From contig NZ_HG315691.1 of assembly GCF_000455345.1 (NCBI RefSeq), positions 568,217-632,216 on the forward strand: a DNA stretch of 64,000 bases, given 5' to 3'. The translations under genes were made by a program, and so were the position numbers. Under the pieces are notes generated by a model that was given only the letters and a program-made list of their open reading frames with translations, did not search any database and had not been told where the DNA came from. This document shows, in pieces, positions 23,574-32,267 of the stretch (the first letter of the stretch is position 1; each line of letters starts with the position of its first letter). Source of the DNA: Halopiger goleimassiliensis (GTDB taxonomy: Archaea; Halobacteriota; Halobacteria; Halobacteriales; Natrialbaceae).

Positions 23574-23636
23574 ATGAGCCACACCACCGGCATGCGCGCA
23601 GGAACCGAACTGTGCGAGGTGTCAGTATGCGTGTAG
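23574..23636 (+). CDS. Possible 20-residue leader peptide overlapping lysC
   Basis: MSHTTGMRAGTELCEVSVCV then TAG, overlapping the first 10 nt of lysC in another frame. A weak TATA-like TTATCT about 27 bp upstream would make this ATG leaderless, implying the lysC transcript starts here. No run of Lys or Met typical of attenuators; three Thr residues. Existence is an inference. Confidence 0.3.
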   Translation: MSHTTGMRAGTELCEVSVCV

Positions 23637-24805
23637 TAGCGAAGTTCGGCGGGACGAGTCTCGGCAGCGGCGACCGAATCAACCGTGCCGCCGACTCGAT
23701 CGCCGACGCCGTCGAGGACGGCCACGAGATCGCCGTCGTCGCCTCGGCGATGGGATCGACCACCGACGACCTCCTCGAGGACATTACCTTCGAGACCGAC
23801 GAGGCGGACCGCGCCCAGATCGTCAGCATGGGCGAGCGCACGTCGGTCCGGATGCTGAAGGCCGCGCTCTCCGCTCGTGGCATCGACGCCACGTTTCTCG
23901 AACCGGGCAACGAACAGTGGCCGGTCGTCACCGACGAGTACGGCGAAGTCGACGTCGAGGAGACCCAACGGCGCGCCCTCGAGGTCGCCGAGGAGATGGA
24001 CGAGGTCGTCCCGGTTATCACCGGATTTCTAGCGGAGGGTCCGGACGGCTCGATCACGACGCTCGGGCGGGGCGGCAGCGACACGACCGCCGTGATGATG
24101 GGCAAGTACATGGAGGCCGACGAGGTCGTCATCGTGACCGACGTCGAGGGCGTCATGACCGGCGACCCGCGAGTCGTCGAGGGCGCGCGCAACGTCGGCG
24201 AGATCTCCGTGGACGAACTCCGGAACCTGTCGTTCCGCGGTGCGGAGGTCGTCGCCCCGTCGGCGCTGTCGTACAAGGACGCCGACCTGGACGTCCGGGT
24301 CGTCCACTACCAGCACGGCGACCTCCTCTCGGGGGGAACCAGCATCGAGGGCGAGTTCAAGAACCTCGTCGACCTGCGCGAGCGGCCCCTGGCCTGTCTG
24401 ACCGTCGCCGGCCGAGCGATCCGCAACCAGTCGGGCGTCTTCTACCACCTCTCCGAGGCGCTGGCCGAGAGCGACATCAACGTCGACGCCGTCGCCAGCG
24501 GGATGGACACCGTCACGTTCTACATCGACGAGGAGGAGGCCGAGCGCGCCGAGAACATCCTCCACCGCGAGGTCATCGCCCGCGACGAACTCTCCTCCGT
24601 CACCGTCGACTCGCCCATCGCCGTCGTCCGGATCACCGGCGGCGAGATACCCAACCAGCCCGGCATCATCAGCGAGATCGTCTCCCCGCTCGCCGAGGAG
24701 CGCATTCACCTCCAGGACGTCGTCACCAGCGCGACCAGCGTCGCGCTGTTCGTCGACTGGGAGGACGGCGAACGCGCCCTCGAGTTGACGCAGGAACTCT
24801 TCTGA
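23627..24805 (+). CDS. lysC: Aspartate kinase
   Basis: A 392-residue kinase that phosphorylates aspartate, the first step to threonine, methionine and (via DAP) lysine. VVAKFGGTSLGSGDRI (2-17) is the kinase P-loop-like motif; FLAEGPDGSITTLGRGGSDT is the amino-acid kinase signature; VVIVTDVEGVMTGDPRVV the catalytic aspartate region. Two C-terminal ACT domains (from about 260: LTVAGRAIRNQSGVFYHLSE; VVRITGGEIPNQPGIISEIV) are the sites of allosteric end-product inhibition. It is monofunctional. Confidence 0.94.
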   Translation: MRVVAKFGGTSLGSGDRINRAADSIADAVEDGHEIAVVASAMGSTTDDLLEDITFETDEADRAQIVSMGERTSVRMLKAALSARGIDATFLEPGNEQWPVVTDEYGEVDVEETQRRALEVAEEMDEVVPVITGFLAEGPDGSITTLGRGGSDTTAVMMGKYMEADEVVIVTDVEGVMTGDPRVVEGARNVGEISVDELRNLSFRGAEVVAPSALSYKDADLDVRVVHYQHGDLLSGGTSIEGEFKNLVDLRERPLACLTVAGRAIRNQSGVFYHLSEALAESDINVDAVASGMDTVTFYIDEEEAERAENILHREVIARDELSSVTVDSPIAVVRITGGEIPNQPGIISEIVSPLAEERIHLQDVVTSATSVALFVDWEDGERALELTQELF

Positions 24806-24823
24806 CGATCCGCCGCGGTACCG

Positions 24824-24979
24824 CTACTCGCTTCCGGACGGAACGTGGCCGGAGCCGACGAAGATGCCGGCGAACGAGAGGAACGCACCCAGATACGCGA
24901 GCGCCCAGGCGGACGACTCGAGCGCGTTCGCCACCAGCACGAGGTTGATACCCAGCAGGCTGATCTTCACACCTTGCAT
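24824..24979 (-). CDS. 51-residue membrane protein
   Basis: A small gene: MQGVKISLLGINLVLVANAL, then ESSAWALAYLGAFLSFAGIF, then VGSGHVPSGSE and TAG. Two hydrophobic segments separated by a short polar turn indicate a helical hairpin, with halophile-like composition. It is convergent with lysC. Unknown function; conserved small hairpin proteins are common in haloarchaea. Confidence 0.55.
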   Translation of the reverse strand: MQGVKISLLGINLVLVANALESSAWALAYLGAFLSFAGIFVGSGHVPSGSE

Positions 24980-25248
24980 TCACAACACGTCACTGCGGAA
25001 TACGGTTAGGAGTTTCGGAAGGAAAGAATCCCCAGTGTCGCGATCGAACCTGTCCGCCGGGAGGGCGTCGAACGGTGGGTCGTCCGATACGCCCGGGCGC
25101 GCCCCCGAGCGCGAGGACGGATCCCTGCCGTTGGGTGCGGGTAACCGGTCGTTACCCCTCGAGATCGCCGTCACGCCGTCCGCGAGTACGCGATCGATTC
25201 GGCGGTAACGGACGCGTAACGAAGGGTGTGAACGGGGCGCTCACGATC

Positions 25249-25806
25249 ATGACCTCCGACTCCGCAGGCAGAGAAGTGTTCCAGCACGTCGACCCCGACC
25301 CCGACGCCGTGCTCGAGGCCCACGGCATCGACTCGCCGGACGAGTTGGCCGGCGACGGTGCCCACGACCCGACGACGGACGAGGAAATCGATGCCGACGA
25401 TACGACCGCCGCGGATCTGTTCGATCACCTCGAGACGGTCTCGACCGATCCCGTCGAGCCCTCCGACTCCGAGACGGCGGACGAACCCGACGAACTCGCG
25501 GCCATCGACGTCGACTGGTCGTTCGTCGGCGAGCCCGAACGGACGGTCCGCGAAGACGATCCGGTCGACGCCACGGCGGCCGACGTCGCCCGGACGCGAC
25601 GACGCTCGAGCGACCGATCGCCCGCCTCGGTGGCGGCCGACGAGTCGGACGGAACCGACGAGCACGAGGACGCCGGCTCGACGTTGACGGTTCGAACCGC
25701 GGACGACCTCGAACTGGTCGGGCCGGAGCCGACGGCCGATCGCGTTTCGAACGAGAGCTTCGGTACGACCGGGTTCGAGTTCGGGCTCCTCGAGGATCGT
25801 TGCTGA
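25249..25806 (+). CDS. Acidic hypothetical protein
   Basis: A 185-residue, highly acidic soluble protein. It starts MTSDSAGREVFQHVDPDPDA and has a short conserved-looking WSFVGEPERTV in the middle and VRTADDLELVGPEPTADRVS near the end. The rest is Asp/Thr/Ser-rich and probably disordered. No domain recognised. Upstream 270 bp (24980-25248) hold nothing I can assign. Confidence 0.6.
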   Translation: MTSDSAGREVFQHVDPDPDAVLEAHGIDSPDELAGDGAHDPTTDEEIDADDTTAADLFDHLETVSTDPVEPSDSETADEPDELAAIDVDWSFVGEPERTVREDDPVDATAADVARTRRRSSDRSPASVAADESDGTDEHEDAGSTLTVRTADDLELVGPEPTADRVSNESFGTTGFEFGLLEDRC

Positions 25807-25962
25807 GCAGTCGGGCCGCCGGCGACGGTCCCGGTGGTGGCATCAGCCGGTGACGGATCCGCTCGCTACTGTTCGAATCTGCCCGATATACCGCGGTTGC
25901 TGTCCCCGGACGACAGCTCCCGTCACTCGATTTGAACTGTCCGGCCATCGTGTGGCTGTGGC

Positions 25963-27306
25963 ATGGTCGGCTACAAATCGAAAGTCGTGGAATCGATCTC
26001 GTTACCCTCTCGAGAGCGCCGCGAGCGCGCGCTCGAGGAGGCCGGGCACAACGTGTTCAACCTCTCGTCGTCGGATGTCTTCGTCGATCTGTTGACCGAC
26101 AGCGGCACGGGCGCGATGAGCGAGGACCAGTGGGCCGCGATGATGGCCGGCGACGAGGCCTACGCCGGCTCGGAGAGCTTCGATCGCCTCGCGTCGGCGG
26201 TCCGGGACGTCATGGGGTTCGAACACGTCGTGCCGACCCACCAGGGACGGGGCGCGGAGAACGTCCTCTACGGTTCGCTGCTGTCGGAGGGCGACGCCGT
26301 CCCGAACAACACCCACTTCGATACGACCAGGGCACACGTCGCCAACCAGGGGGCCGACCCGGTCGACTGTCCGGTGTCGGGCGCGTTCGATCCCGACCTC
26401 GAGGAGCCGTTCAAGGGAAATTTCTCGCTCGAGCGCGCCCGGGAAGTCGTCGACGAGGTGGGGGCCGACCGGGTTCCGCTGGTGATCCAGACGATCACGA
26501 ACAACTCGGCGGCGGGTCAGCCGGTCAGCGTGGAGAACACCCGGCGAGTCCGGGAGTTCGCCGACGAAATCGACGCGACGTTCGTGATCGACGCCTGTCG
26601 GTTCGCCGAGAACGCCGCGTTCGTAAAGCGCCGGGATCCAGCGTACGAGGACCGCTCGATCGGCGAGATCGCCCGCGAACAACTCGGCTACGCCGACGCG
26701 GTGGTGATGAGCGGGAAAAAAGACGCCTTCGTCAACGTCGGCGGCTTCGTCGCGACCGACGATCCGGCCCTCTACGACCGGTGCAAGCAGCGGGCCATCC
26801 TCTACGAGGGGTTCCCCACCTACGGCGGGATGGCCGGCCGCGACCTCGCCGCCATGGCCGTCGGCCTCCGGGAAGCCGTCGACGGCTCGACCGTCGGCGA
26901 GCGCATCGCGTCCGTCCGGGAGTTCGGTGGGCTGCTCGCGGAGGCGGGCGTCCCGGTCTATCGTCCGATCGGCGGCCACGCGGTCTACATCGACGCCGGC
27001 GAAGCGCTCTCGCACATTCCGGCCGAGGCCTTCCCCGGGCAGGCGCTGGTCTGTGAACTCTACCGGGAGGGCGGCGTCCGCGGCGTCGAACTGGGCAGTT
27101 TCGCCTTTCCCGATACGGAGCGACCGGAACTCGTTCGGCTGGCGGTCCCCCGTCGGACGTATCACCGCGAACACTTCGAACACGTCGCCGAGACCGCTGG
27201 GGCCGCTCTCGAGTCGCCCGAGTCCGTGTCTGGTCTCGAGGTCGCGACGGACCCGGCCGTCCCGGAACTGCGTCACTTCACGGCGGAACTCGAGCCGCTG
27301 GCGTGA
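25963..27306 (+). CDS. tnaA: Tryptophanase
   Basis: A 447-residue PLP-dependent beta-eliminating lyase that splits tryptophan (or tyrosine) to indole (phenol), pyruvate and ammonia. The PLP lysine is K252/K253 in VVMSGKKDAFVN. PTHQGRGAENVLYGSL (91-106) and VIQTITNNSAAGQPVS are family signatures. TNNSAAGQ with the neighbouring FVIDACRFAENA matches bacterial tryptophanase; TnaA and tyrosine phenol-lyase are hard to tell apart by eye. A standalone gene without a tnaB permease or a TnaC leader. Confidence 0.9.
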   Translation: MVGYKSKVVESISLPSRERRERALEEAGHNVFNLSSSDVFVDLLTDSGTGAMSEDQWAAMMAGDEAYAGSESFDRLASAVRDVMGFEHVVPTHQGRGAENVLYGSLLSEGDAVPNNTHFDTTRAHVANQGADPVDCPVSGAFDPDLEEPFKGNFSLERAREVVDEVGADRVPLVIQTITNNSAAGQPVSVENTRRVREFADEIDATFVIDACRFAENAAFVKRRDPAYEDRSIGEIAREQLGYADAVVMSGKKDAFVNVGGFVATDDPALYDRCKQRAILYEGFPTYGGMAGRDLAAMAVGLREAVDGSTVGERIASVREFGGLLAEAGVPVYRPIGGHAVYIDAGEALSHIPAEAFPGQALVCELYREGGVRGVELGSFAFPDTERPELVRLAVPRRTYHREHFEHVAETAGAALESPESVSGLEVATDPAVPELRHFTAELEPLA

Positions 27307-27369
27307 CCGACGCGGGGGAACCGGACCGAATGGTAGGCCGTCGACGGGGAGAACGGAGGCTGGCGGCGG

Positions 27370-27732
27370 TTAGAATCGCGCGACGAGCGCGCGTGCCCGA
27401 TCGCGGATGCCCGGTTCGGGCTCCGGTTCGCTCCCGAACCGTCGTTGCGCTGCGTTTCGAATCCCTCTGCGTGCCGTCTCGGATTTCGCCACGTCGAGCA
27501 ACACGTCGGGGACCTGCGATTCGATCTCCGAGCGCTTCTCGGCTTTCATCTGACTGTACCGTCGGAGGACGACGCCGATGCCGATGAAGAGCCCGGCGTC
27601 GACCAGCTCCCGTCGGAACCGCTCCCGGTCGTCGCGGACCGCGATCGCCTTGACGAGCGAGAGGATCCCGATTCCGAGATAGAGTTTCGACGTTCTCGAT
27701 GGGTCGCCGCTGAGTAGCCGTTTGAACGCCAT
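27370..27732 (-). CDS. Small membrane-associated hypothetical protein
   Basis: A 120-residue basic-ended protein. Two moderately hydrophobic segments (LYLGIGILSLVKAIAV, 17-32; ELVDAGLFIGIGVVLRRY, about 42-59) may insert in the membrane. The C-terminal half (KSETARRGIRNAAQRRFGSE) is charged and Arg-rich. No domain recognised. Confidence 0.6.
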   Translation of the reverse strand: MAFKRLLSGDPSRTSKLYLGIGILSLVKAIAVRDDRERFRRELVDAGLFIGIGVVLRRYSQMKAEKRSEIESQVPDVLLDVAKSETARRGIRNAAQRRFGSEPEPEPGIRDRARALVARF

Positions 27733-27818
27733 GCGCCGCGACGTACCACGTTCCCGGCCTTAAAGCTGCACGCGGGATATGCGCCCACGTTTGCCGGGCG
27801 GACCGACGCCCGGTCCGG

Positions 27819-28922
27819 TCAGGGGGCCAGTACGGCTTCCCACTCCGTCAGCCAGTCGTCGAGACTGCCGGAGAGGTCGTCGTACGTGACCGCAATTGTC
27901 TCCTCGGGATCGGCGGCCGCATCGAACGCGTCCGGGCGGTCGACGTACGGGTCCTCGACTGCCGGGAACTGGTAGTTCCGCGCGGCGATCGCCGACTGTG
28001 CGTCCCGGGAGAGGACGAAATCGACGAACTCGTGGGCGAGGTCGACGTTCTCGGTCCCGGCGAAGATTCCGACGCCCTCGGTGCTTCCGATGGCCCGGCC
28101 CTCGGGCGTCGCGACGCGGTGGCGCTCCGGCGCTCGATCGGAGCTCGCCGCGGCAACCGGGTCCGTCGTGTACGACACCACGACGGACCCCTCACCCTCG
28201 AGGTAGCGGTCGACGTAGGCGTCGGTCCAGGAGTCGGCCACCTCGAGCCCGCTCGCCGAAAGGTCCGCCCAGTAGTCGGCGAACTCGTCGCCGTACTCGG
28301 CGACCGTCCAGCAGAGAAACGCCCGTCCGGGCAGCGAGTAGCGGGGATCCTCCGCGAGAACGGCGTCGGCGTACTCGTCCGCGAGCAACGCCTCGAGCGT
28401 GGCGGGGGGTCTGATCGTCGTTTCGTCGTAGACGAGCGCGACCTCGCCGGTCGCGACGGGGACGATTCGGTCGTCCGGATCGTCGACCGCGAGGTCGTCG
28501 CGGACGCGATCCGCGTGCTCGAGTCGGTCGACGTCGATGGAGTCGAACAGCCGGCTCGCCCCGCGGCCGTCCGCGAGCACGAGGTCGCCGACGGTCAGCC
28601 CCAGGTAGACGTCCGCGTCGATCTCGGCGTCGCGCCGGTAGCGTTGTACGAAGTGGTCGATCCCCGAGTCGGGCACCGTCCACTCGAGTTCGGCGTCGGG
28701 AAACGACTCCGCGAAGCGCTCGGCGAGCCACGCGCCTGCGGGGTCGTCGCCGGTCACCATCGATTCGTACGTCGCGATCCGGAGGGTGCCGTCGGCCTCG
28801 GCGTCGACCGGCTCTTCCTCCTCGCGCTCCGGTTCGGGCTCGGGATCGTCGGTGGTGAAACAGCCCGCGAGCCCGGCGATCGACCCACCGGCAGCACAAC
28901 GGACGTACGTCCGCCGTCTCAT
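27819..28922 (-). CDS. Thiamine-type ABC substrate-binding lipoprotein (orphan)
   Basis: A 367-residue extracellular binding protein. MRRRTYVRCAAGGSIAGLAG C is Tat plus lipobox (cysteine 21), then an acidic spacer. The fold is of the ThiB/TbpA family: LRIATYESMVTGDDPAG, VYLGLTVGDLVLAD, VALVYDETTI and FLCWTVAEYGDEFADYW (substrate cleft aromatics). It should bind thiamine or a related compound. No permease or ATPase adjoins, so it must rely on a transporter elsewhere. ATG 28922 is supported by a GCTTAAGC element 26 bp upstream. Confidence 0.85.
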   Translation of the reverse strand: MRRRTYVRCAAGGSIAGLAGCFTTDDPEPEPEREEEEPVDAEADGTLRIATYESMVTGDDPAGAWLAERFAESFPDAELEWTVPDSGIDHFVQRYRRDAEIDADVYLGLTVGDLVLADGRGASRLFDSIDVDRLEHADRVRDDLAVDDPDDRIVPVATGEVALVYDETTIRPPATLEALLADEYADAVLAEDPRYSLPGRAFLCWTVAEYGDEFADYWADLSASGLEVADSWTDAYVDRYLEGEGSVVVSYTTDPVAAASSDRAPERHRVATPEGRAIGSTEGVGIFAGTENVDLAHEFVDFVLSRDAQSAIAARNYQFPAVEDPYVDRPDAFDAAADPEETIAVTYDDLSGSLDDWLTEWEAVLAP

Positions 28923-29016
28923 TGTCCGTATCTCACGCCTGAGCGGCTTAAGCCTCGTGTCCCCACGGTGACCCGTCGGACCGAAGAACTTTATCGTGCG
29001 AGTGAGAGTCCCGGCT

Positions 29017-30138
29017 GTGACAGCGACCCGGAACGCGGACCGGACCCGTCGGTACGTTCTCGCGGGCGTCGTGGTGGCGCTCGGGATCCTGACTGGCGCA
29101 ATCCTGCTCGAGGTGCTCGGCACGATTCTGCTGGCGCTGACGGTCGCGTACGTGCTCATCCCCGTCCAGGGCTGGCTCGTCAGACGCGGCCTCTCGGAGT
29201 GGACCGCGGCGGCGACGGCGACGGTGATCGGTTTCGTGAGTGCGATCGCGGTCTTCTCGCCGATCTTCGTGGCGCTGTACGTCCGGCTGGATCAGGTGAT
29301 CGGCCTGCTCGAGAGCATTCCGGCGGAGATTCCGATCACGGCCTTCGAGATGACCTACACGATCGACGTGGCGGAGGTGCAAGCGGTCGCGATCGACGTG
29401 CTCTCCGGGATGGCGGTATCGGGCGCGACGCAGTTGCCGGTGCTGGCGATCAAGTTCGCGCTGTTCGTCATCCTCCTGTTCGCGCTGGTGTTGAAAGGCG
29501 ACGCGGCCGGACAGGCGGCAGTCGCGCCGGTGCCGCCGGAGTACCGCGACGTAGTCTACGCGCTGGCCACGCGGGCACGGGAGACGCTGTACGCGATCTA
29601 CGTCCTCCAACTGGCGACGTCGGTGGCGACGCTGGTGATCGCCTATCCGCTGTTCTGGCTGCTCGGCTACGAGATGGCCTTCACGCTCGCGCTGATCGCC
29701 GCGATCTTGCAGTTCGTCCCGATAATCGGCCCGAGCATGCTCGTCGTGCCGATCACGCTCTATCACGTCGTCGCCGGTCAACTCGGGGCGGCGATGCTGG
29801 TCGGTACCCTCGGCATCACGCTGATCGCGTGGTTCCCCGACATCGTCGTCCGGCCGCGACTGGCCCGACGCTCCGCACGGCTCCCGGGGAGCCTCTACTT
29901 CGTCGGCTTCACCGGCGGCCTGTTCACGCTGGGCGCGATCGGCATCGTCGTCGGCCCGCTGATCGTGGCCGTCTTCGTCGAGTCCGTCGACCTGCTGGCC
30001 GACGAGGTCAACACCGACGTCAGTTTCGTGGACCCCACCGAGTCCGAGGACGGCCCGCCCGAGGAGCCACCCGGGCCGAAAGGGGAACCCGAAGTGACGA
30101 CGTACGACGACTCCGGAACGCGCCCAGCGGACGACTGA
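29017..30138 (+). CDS. AI-2E family transporter-like membrane protein
   Basis: A 373-residue membrane protein with about eight helices (for example LVVALGILTGAILLEVLG; the region FALFVILLFALVLKG; LIAWFPDIVVRPRLA). The conserved second half, IIGPSMLVVPITLYHVVAGQ with later GALGIVVGPLIVAVF-like segment, is the AI-2E (PerM/TqsA) signature. Members are exporters or Na+/H+ antiporters. GTG 29017 is preferred over 28996 because AACTTTATC lies about 25 bp upstream. A polar tail (residues 330-373) is disordered. Confidence 0.8.
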   Translation: MTATRNADRTRRYVLAGVVVALGILTGAILLEVLGTILLALTVAYVLIPVQGWLVRRGLSEWTAAATATVIGFVSAIAVFSPIFVALYVRLDQVIGLLESIPAEIPITAFEMTYTIDVAEVQAVAIDVLSGMAVSGATQLPVLAIKFALFVILLFALVLKGDAAGQAAVAPVPPEYRDVVYALATRARETLYAIYVLQLATSVATLVIAYPLFWLLGYEMAFTLALIAAILQFVPIIGPSMLVVPITLYHVVAGQLGAAMLVGTLGITLIAWFPDIVVRPRLARRSARLPGSLYFVGFTGGLFTLGAIGIVVGPLIVAVFVESVDLLADEVNTDVSFVDPTESEDGPPEEPPGPKGEPEVTTYDDSGTRPADD

Positions 30139-30222
30139 GACCATCGTTCCACGGCCGATAGACCGCGGAGGACGGGTTCGGCCACCGCCGGCTTATTTGT
30201 CGTTCCCCGTGGTATCGGCCGT

Positions 30223-30954
30223 ATGGTCAGTGGACGGACCGCCGTCTACGCGCTCGTCGGGGCGATCGTGAGCATCGTCCTCTCGTTTATCCCATTCTCG
30301 ACGATTATCGGCGGTGCCGTCGCGGGCTTCCTCGAGGGACCGAACGGACGTCGGGGGGCGATCGCGGGCGGTTTCTCGGGCGCTATCGCGTTCGTCCCCA
30401 TCGCTGCGATCGGCATGTTCGTCCTCGGAATCGTCGGGTTCGGGATGGGAGTCGCCGCGTTGCCGTTCGAGGGGTTCGCGTTCGTCCTGGCGCTGTTCGG
30501 CCTCGTGGGAGCGATGGCGCTGTTCTATACCGTCGGCCTGGGGCTGCTGGGTGGCTATCTCGGCGCGTATCTCGCCCGCGAGTATCCGGACCACCACGCG
30601 ACCACGCGTCGTTCGATCGGATTCGAACCCCGGAAGACGGCCGCTCGAGGCGAGTACCGGGACGGTCGGTGGCGAGAACCCGCCGGTGAGCGGACGTATC
30701 GAGAGCCGGAGCGAGGGCGGTGGAATCGCGAGCGCGAAGCCGGACGACAGCCTCGAGACCGACGGCCCGCTCGCGACGCTCGAGAGCGATCGGACGCGGA
30801 CGGCCGGGAGGCGACCGATCGGACGGACGAGACGCGGTGGTCCGAAACGCGGGACGCGGACCGCGAGAAAAACCCGGAGTACGACCGCGATTGGGAACGC
30901 GATCGGGACCGCGACCGCGAACGGGATCTCGATTCCGAGCGCGACCGGGAGTGA
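30223..30954 (+). CDS. DUF5518 membrane protein with Arg/Asp/Glu tail
   Basis: A 243-residue protein. Residues 1-120 are the DUF5518 four-helix membrane domain (IVSIVLSFIPFSTIIGGAV; GGFSGAIAFVPIAAIGMFVL; FVLALFGLVGAMALFYTVGL). The tail (about 140-243) is highly charged and ends in an alternating Arg-Asp/Arg-Glu array (DRDWERDRDRDRERD). After the TGA the same frame continues LDPDREREC, so the array crosses the stop; the tail may have been shortened. Confidence 0.78.
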   Translation: MVSGRTAVYALVGAIVSIVLSFIPFSTIIGGAVAGFLEGPNGRRGAIAGGFSGAIAFVPIAAIGMFVLGIVGFGMGVAALPFEGFAFVLALFGLVGAMALFYTVGLGLLGGYLGAYLAREYPDHHATTRRSIGFEPRKTAARGEYRDGRWREPAGERTYREPERGRWNREREAGRQPRDRRPARDARERSDADGREATDRTDETRWSETRDADREKNPEYDRDWERDRDRDRERDLDSERDRE

Positions 30955-31022
30955 CTGGACCCGGACCGCGAACGGGAGTGCGCTCGACTCGAGAGGGGAG
31001 TCGCTCCCGTCCCAGCGAGCCG

Positions 31023-32267
31023 TTAGGCGAGCTTCACGACCGCCGAGGGGTCGCCGAGGCGGCCGGTCAGGTAGAGTGCGCCGTCGATCACCGCCGGGCC
31101 GGCGACGAAGCCGCTCTCGTCGCTCTCCCACTCGAGGCGACCGGTCTCGGCGTCGAACGCGCCCACTCGGCCCGCGTGGCCGACGTGAACGCCCTCCGAC
31201 GTGTCCTCGATCGTCGCGAAGAGCCACCGACCGCAGATCGCGACGCCGGCCGCGACGGTATCCAGGTACCGGGTCGATCGCCAGGCGCGATCACCTGTCT
31301 CGGGGTCGAGCACCGCGAGCGCGTCGTCGGTGGTCGCACAGATGATCCCGTTTCCGGCCGCGAGGGTCTCGACCGCGCCGTCGACGGCCGTGCGCCACCG
31401 CTCGGTGCCGTCGAAATCGTACGCGATCACGGTGCCGGCCGCGGTCCCGACGTAGATCCCGGAGGCCGTCACCGCGGGCCCGGCTTCGATCGCACCGTCG
31501 GCGTTCCGCCGCCAGCGAACGTCGCCGCTCTCGCGCTCGAGCGCGTGGAGGGTGGCGTCGTTCCCGCCGAGATACACCGCGTCGTCGCGGACGGCGGGGA
31601 CGCCCCCGAGTCGGAGGCCGATGGACCGCTCCCACTCGCGCTCGCCCGACTCGAGGTCGTGGGCGGCGACACCGACCGTCGTGCCGACGAACGCGGATCG
31701 ATCGTCGGCGGTCGGCCCCGAGCGGAGCACGCCGAGGTCGATCGACTCGTCGGCGTTCCACCGGACATTCCCGTCTTCCTGGTCGAACGACCACAGCCTC
31801 GATCGGGTGCCGATCAGGACGGCGTCGTCCGTGACGACCGGGTTCGTCCGGGGTTCGAACTCCGCCTCGAGGATCTGGTCGTCGGTGATCCGCCAGTCGT
31901 GACGGCCGCTCCCGGCGTCGACGGCGAAGACGTCGTCGACCAGGTTCGATCCGACGACCGCCCCGTCGCGCCCGACGGGATGGACGTGGCCGACGTGGGT
32001 CTCGTAGTCGTAGCTCCACTCGAGCGAGAGCGGGGGTTCCGGGGCGACGCTCGCCGACACCGCCCGGGTGTTCGCCGGATCGCCGTGGACGACCGGCCAC
32101 GACGGCCCGTCCCTCGCGAGCGTCGGATCGACGTCGACCGCGCCGTCGAAGGTCTCGAGCGGGCCGCCACCCGTCGCGCTACAGCCTGCGAGCGCGGTCG
32201 CCGCGCCGAGGACGCCCGTCGCGAGCACCGCGCGCCGACTCGCCGTCGGGTCGCCGGCGTCGGTCAC
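31023..32267 (-). CDS. PQQ-propeller (YVTN-like) lipoprotein, downstream
   Basis: A 414-residue secreted protein starting at GTG 32267, which overlaps the stop of the upstream gene (GTGA). The N-terminus PTASRRAVLATGVLGAATAL and then AGCSATGG is Tat plus lipobox. The rest is seven to eight repeats of the W-D40/PQQ blade (TLARDGPSWPVVHGDPANT; EADAVALGT-type strands such as VRWRRNADGAIEAG and DRAWRSTRYLDTVAAGVA) typical of beta-propeller quinoprotein-like (BamB) folds. No enzyme residues are seen. Likely a cell-surface scaffold or binding protein paired with its neighbour. Confidence 0.82.
   Translation of the reverse strand: MTDAGDPTASRRAVLATGVLGAATALAGCSATGGGPLETFDGAVDVDPTLARDGPSWPVVHGDPANTRAVSASVAPEPPLSLEWSYDYETHVGHVHPVGRDGAVVGSNLVDDVFAVDAGSGRHDWRITDDQILEAEFEPRTNPVVTDDAVLIGTRSRLWSFDQEDGNVRWNADESIDLGVLRSGPTADDRSAFVGTTVGVAAHDLESGEREWERSIGLRLGGVPAVRDDAVYLGGNDATLHALERESGDVRWRRNADGAIEAGPAVTASGIYVGTAAGTVIAYDFDGTERWRTAVDGAVETLAAGNGIICATTDDALAVLDPETGDRAWRSTRYLDTVAAGVAICGRWLFATIEDTSEGVHVGHAGRVGAFDAETGRLEWESDESGFVAGPAVIDGALYLTGRLGDPSAVVKLA

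Noticed and set aside
25860-25900. tRNA-like T-loop (GTTCGAATC)
   Set aside because: No matching stem, anticodon arm or acceptor around it.
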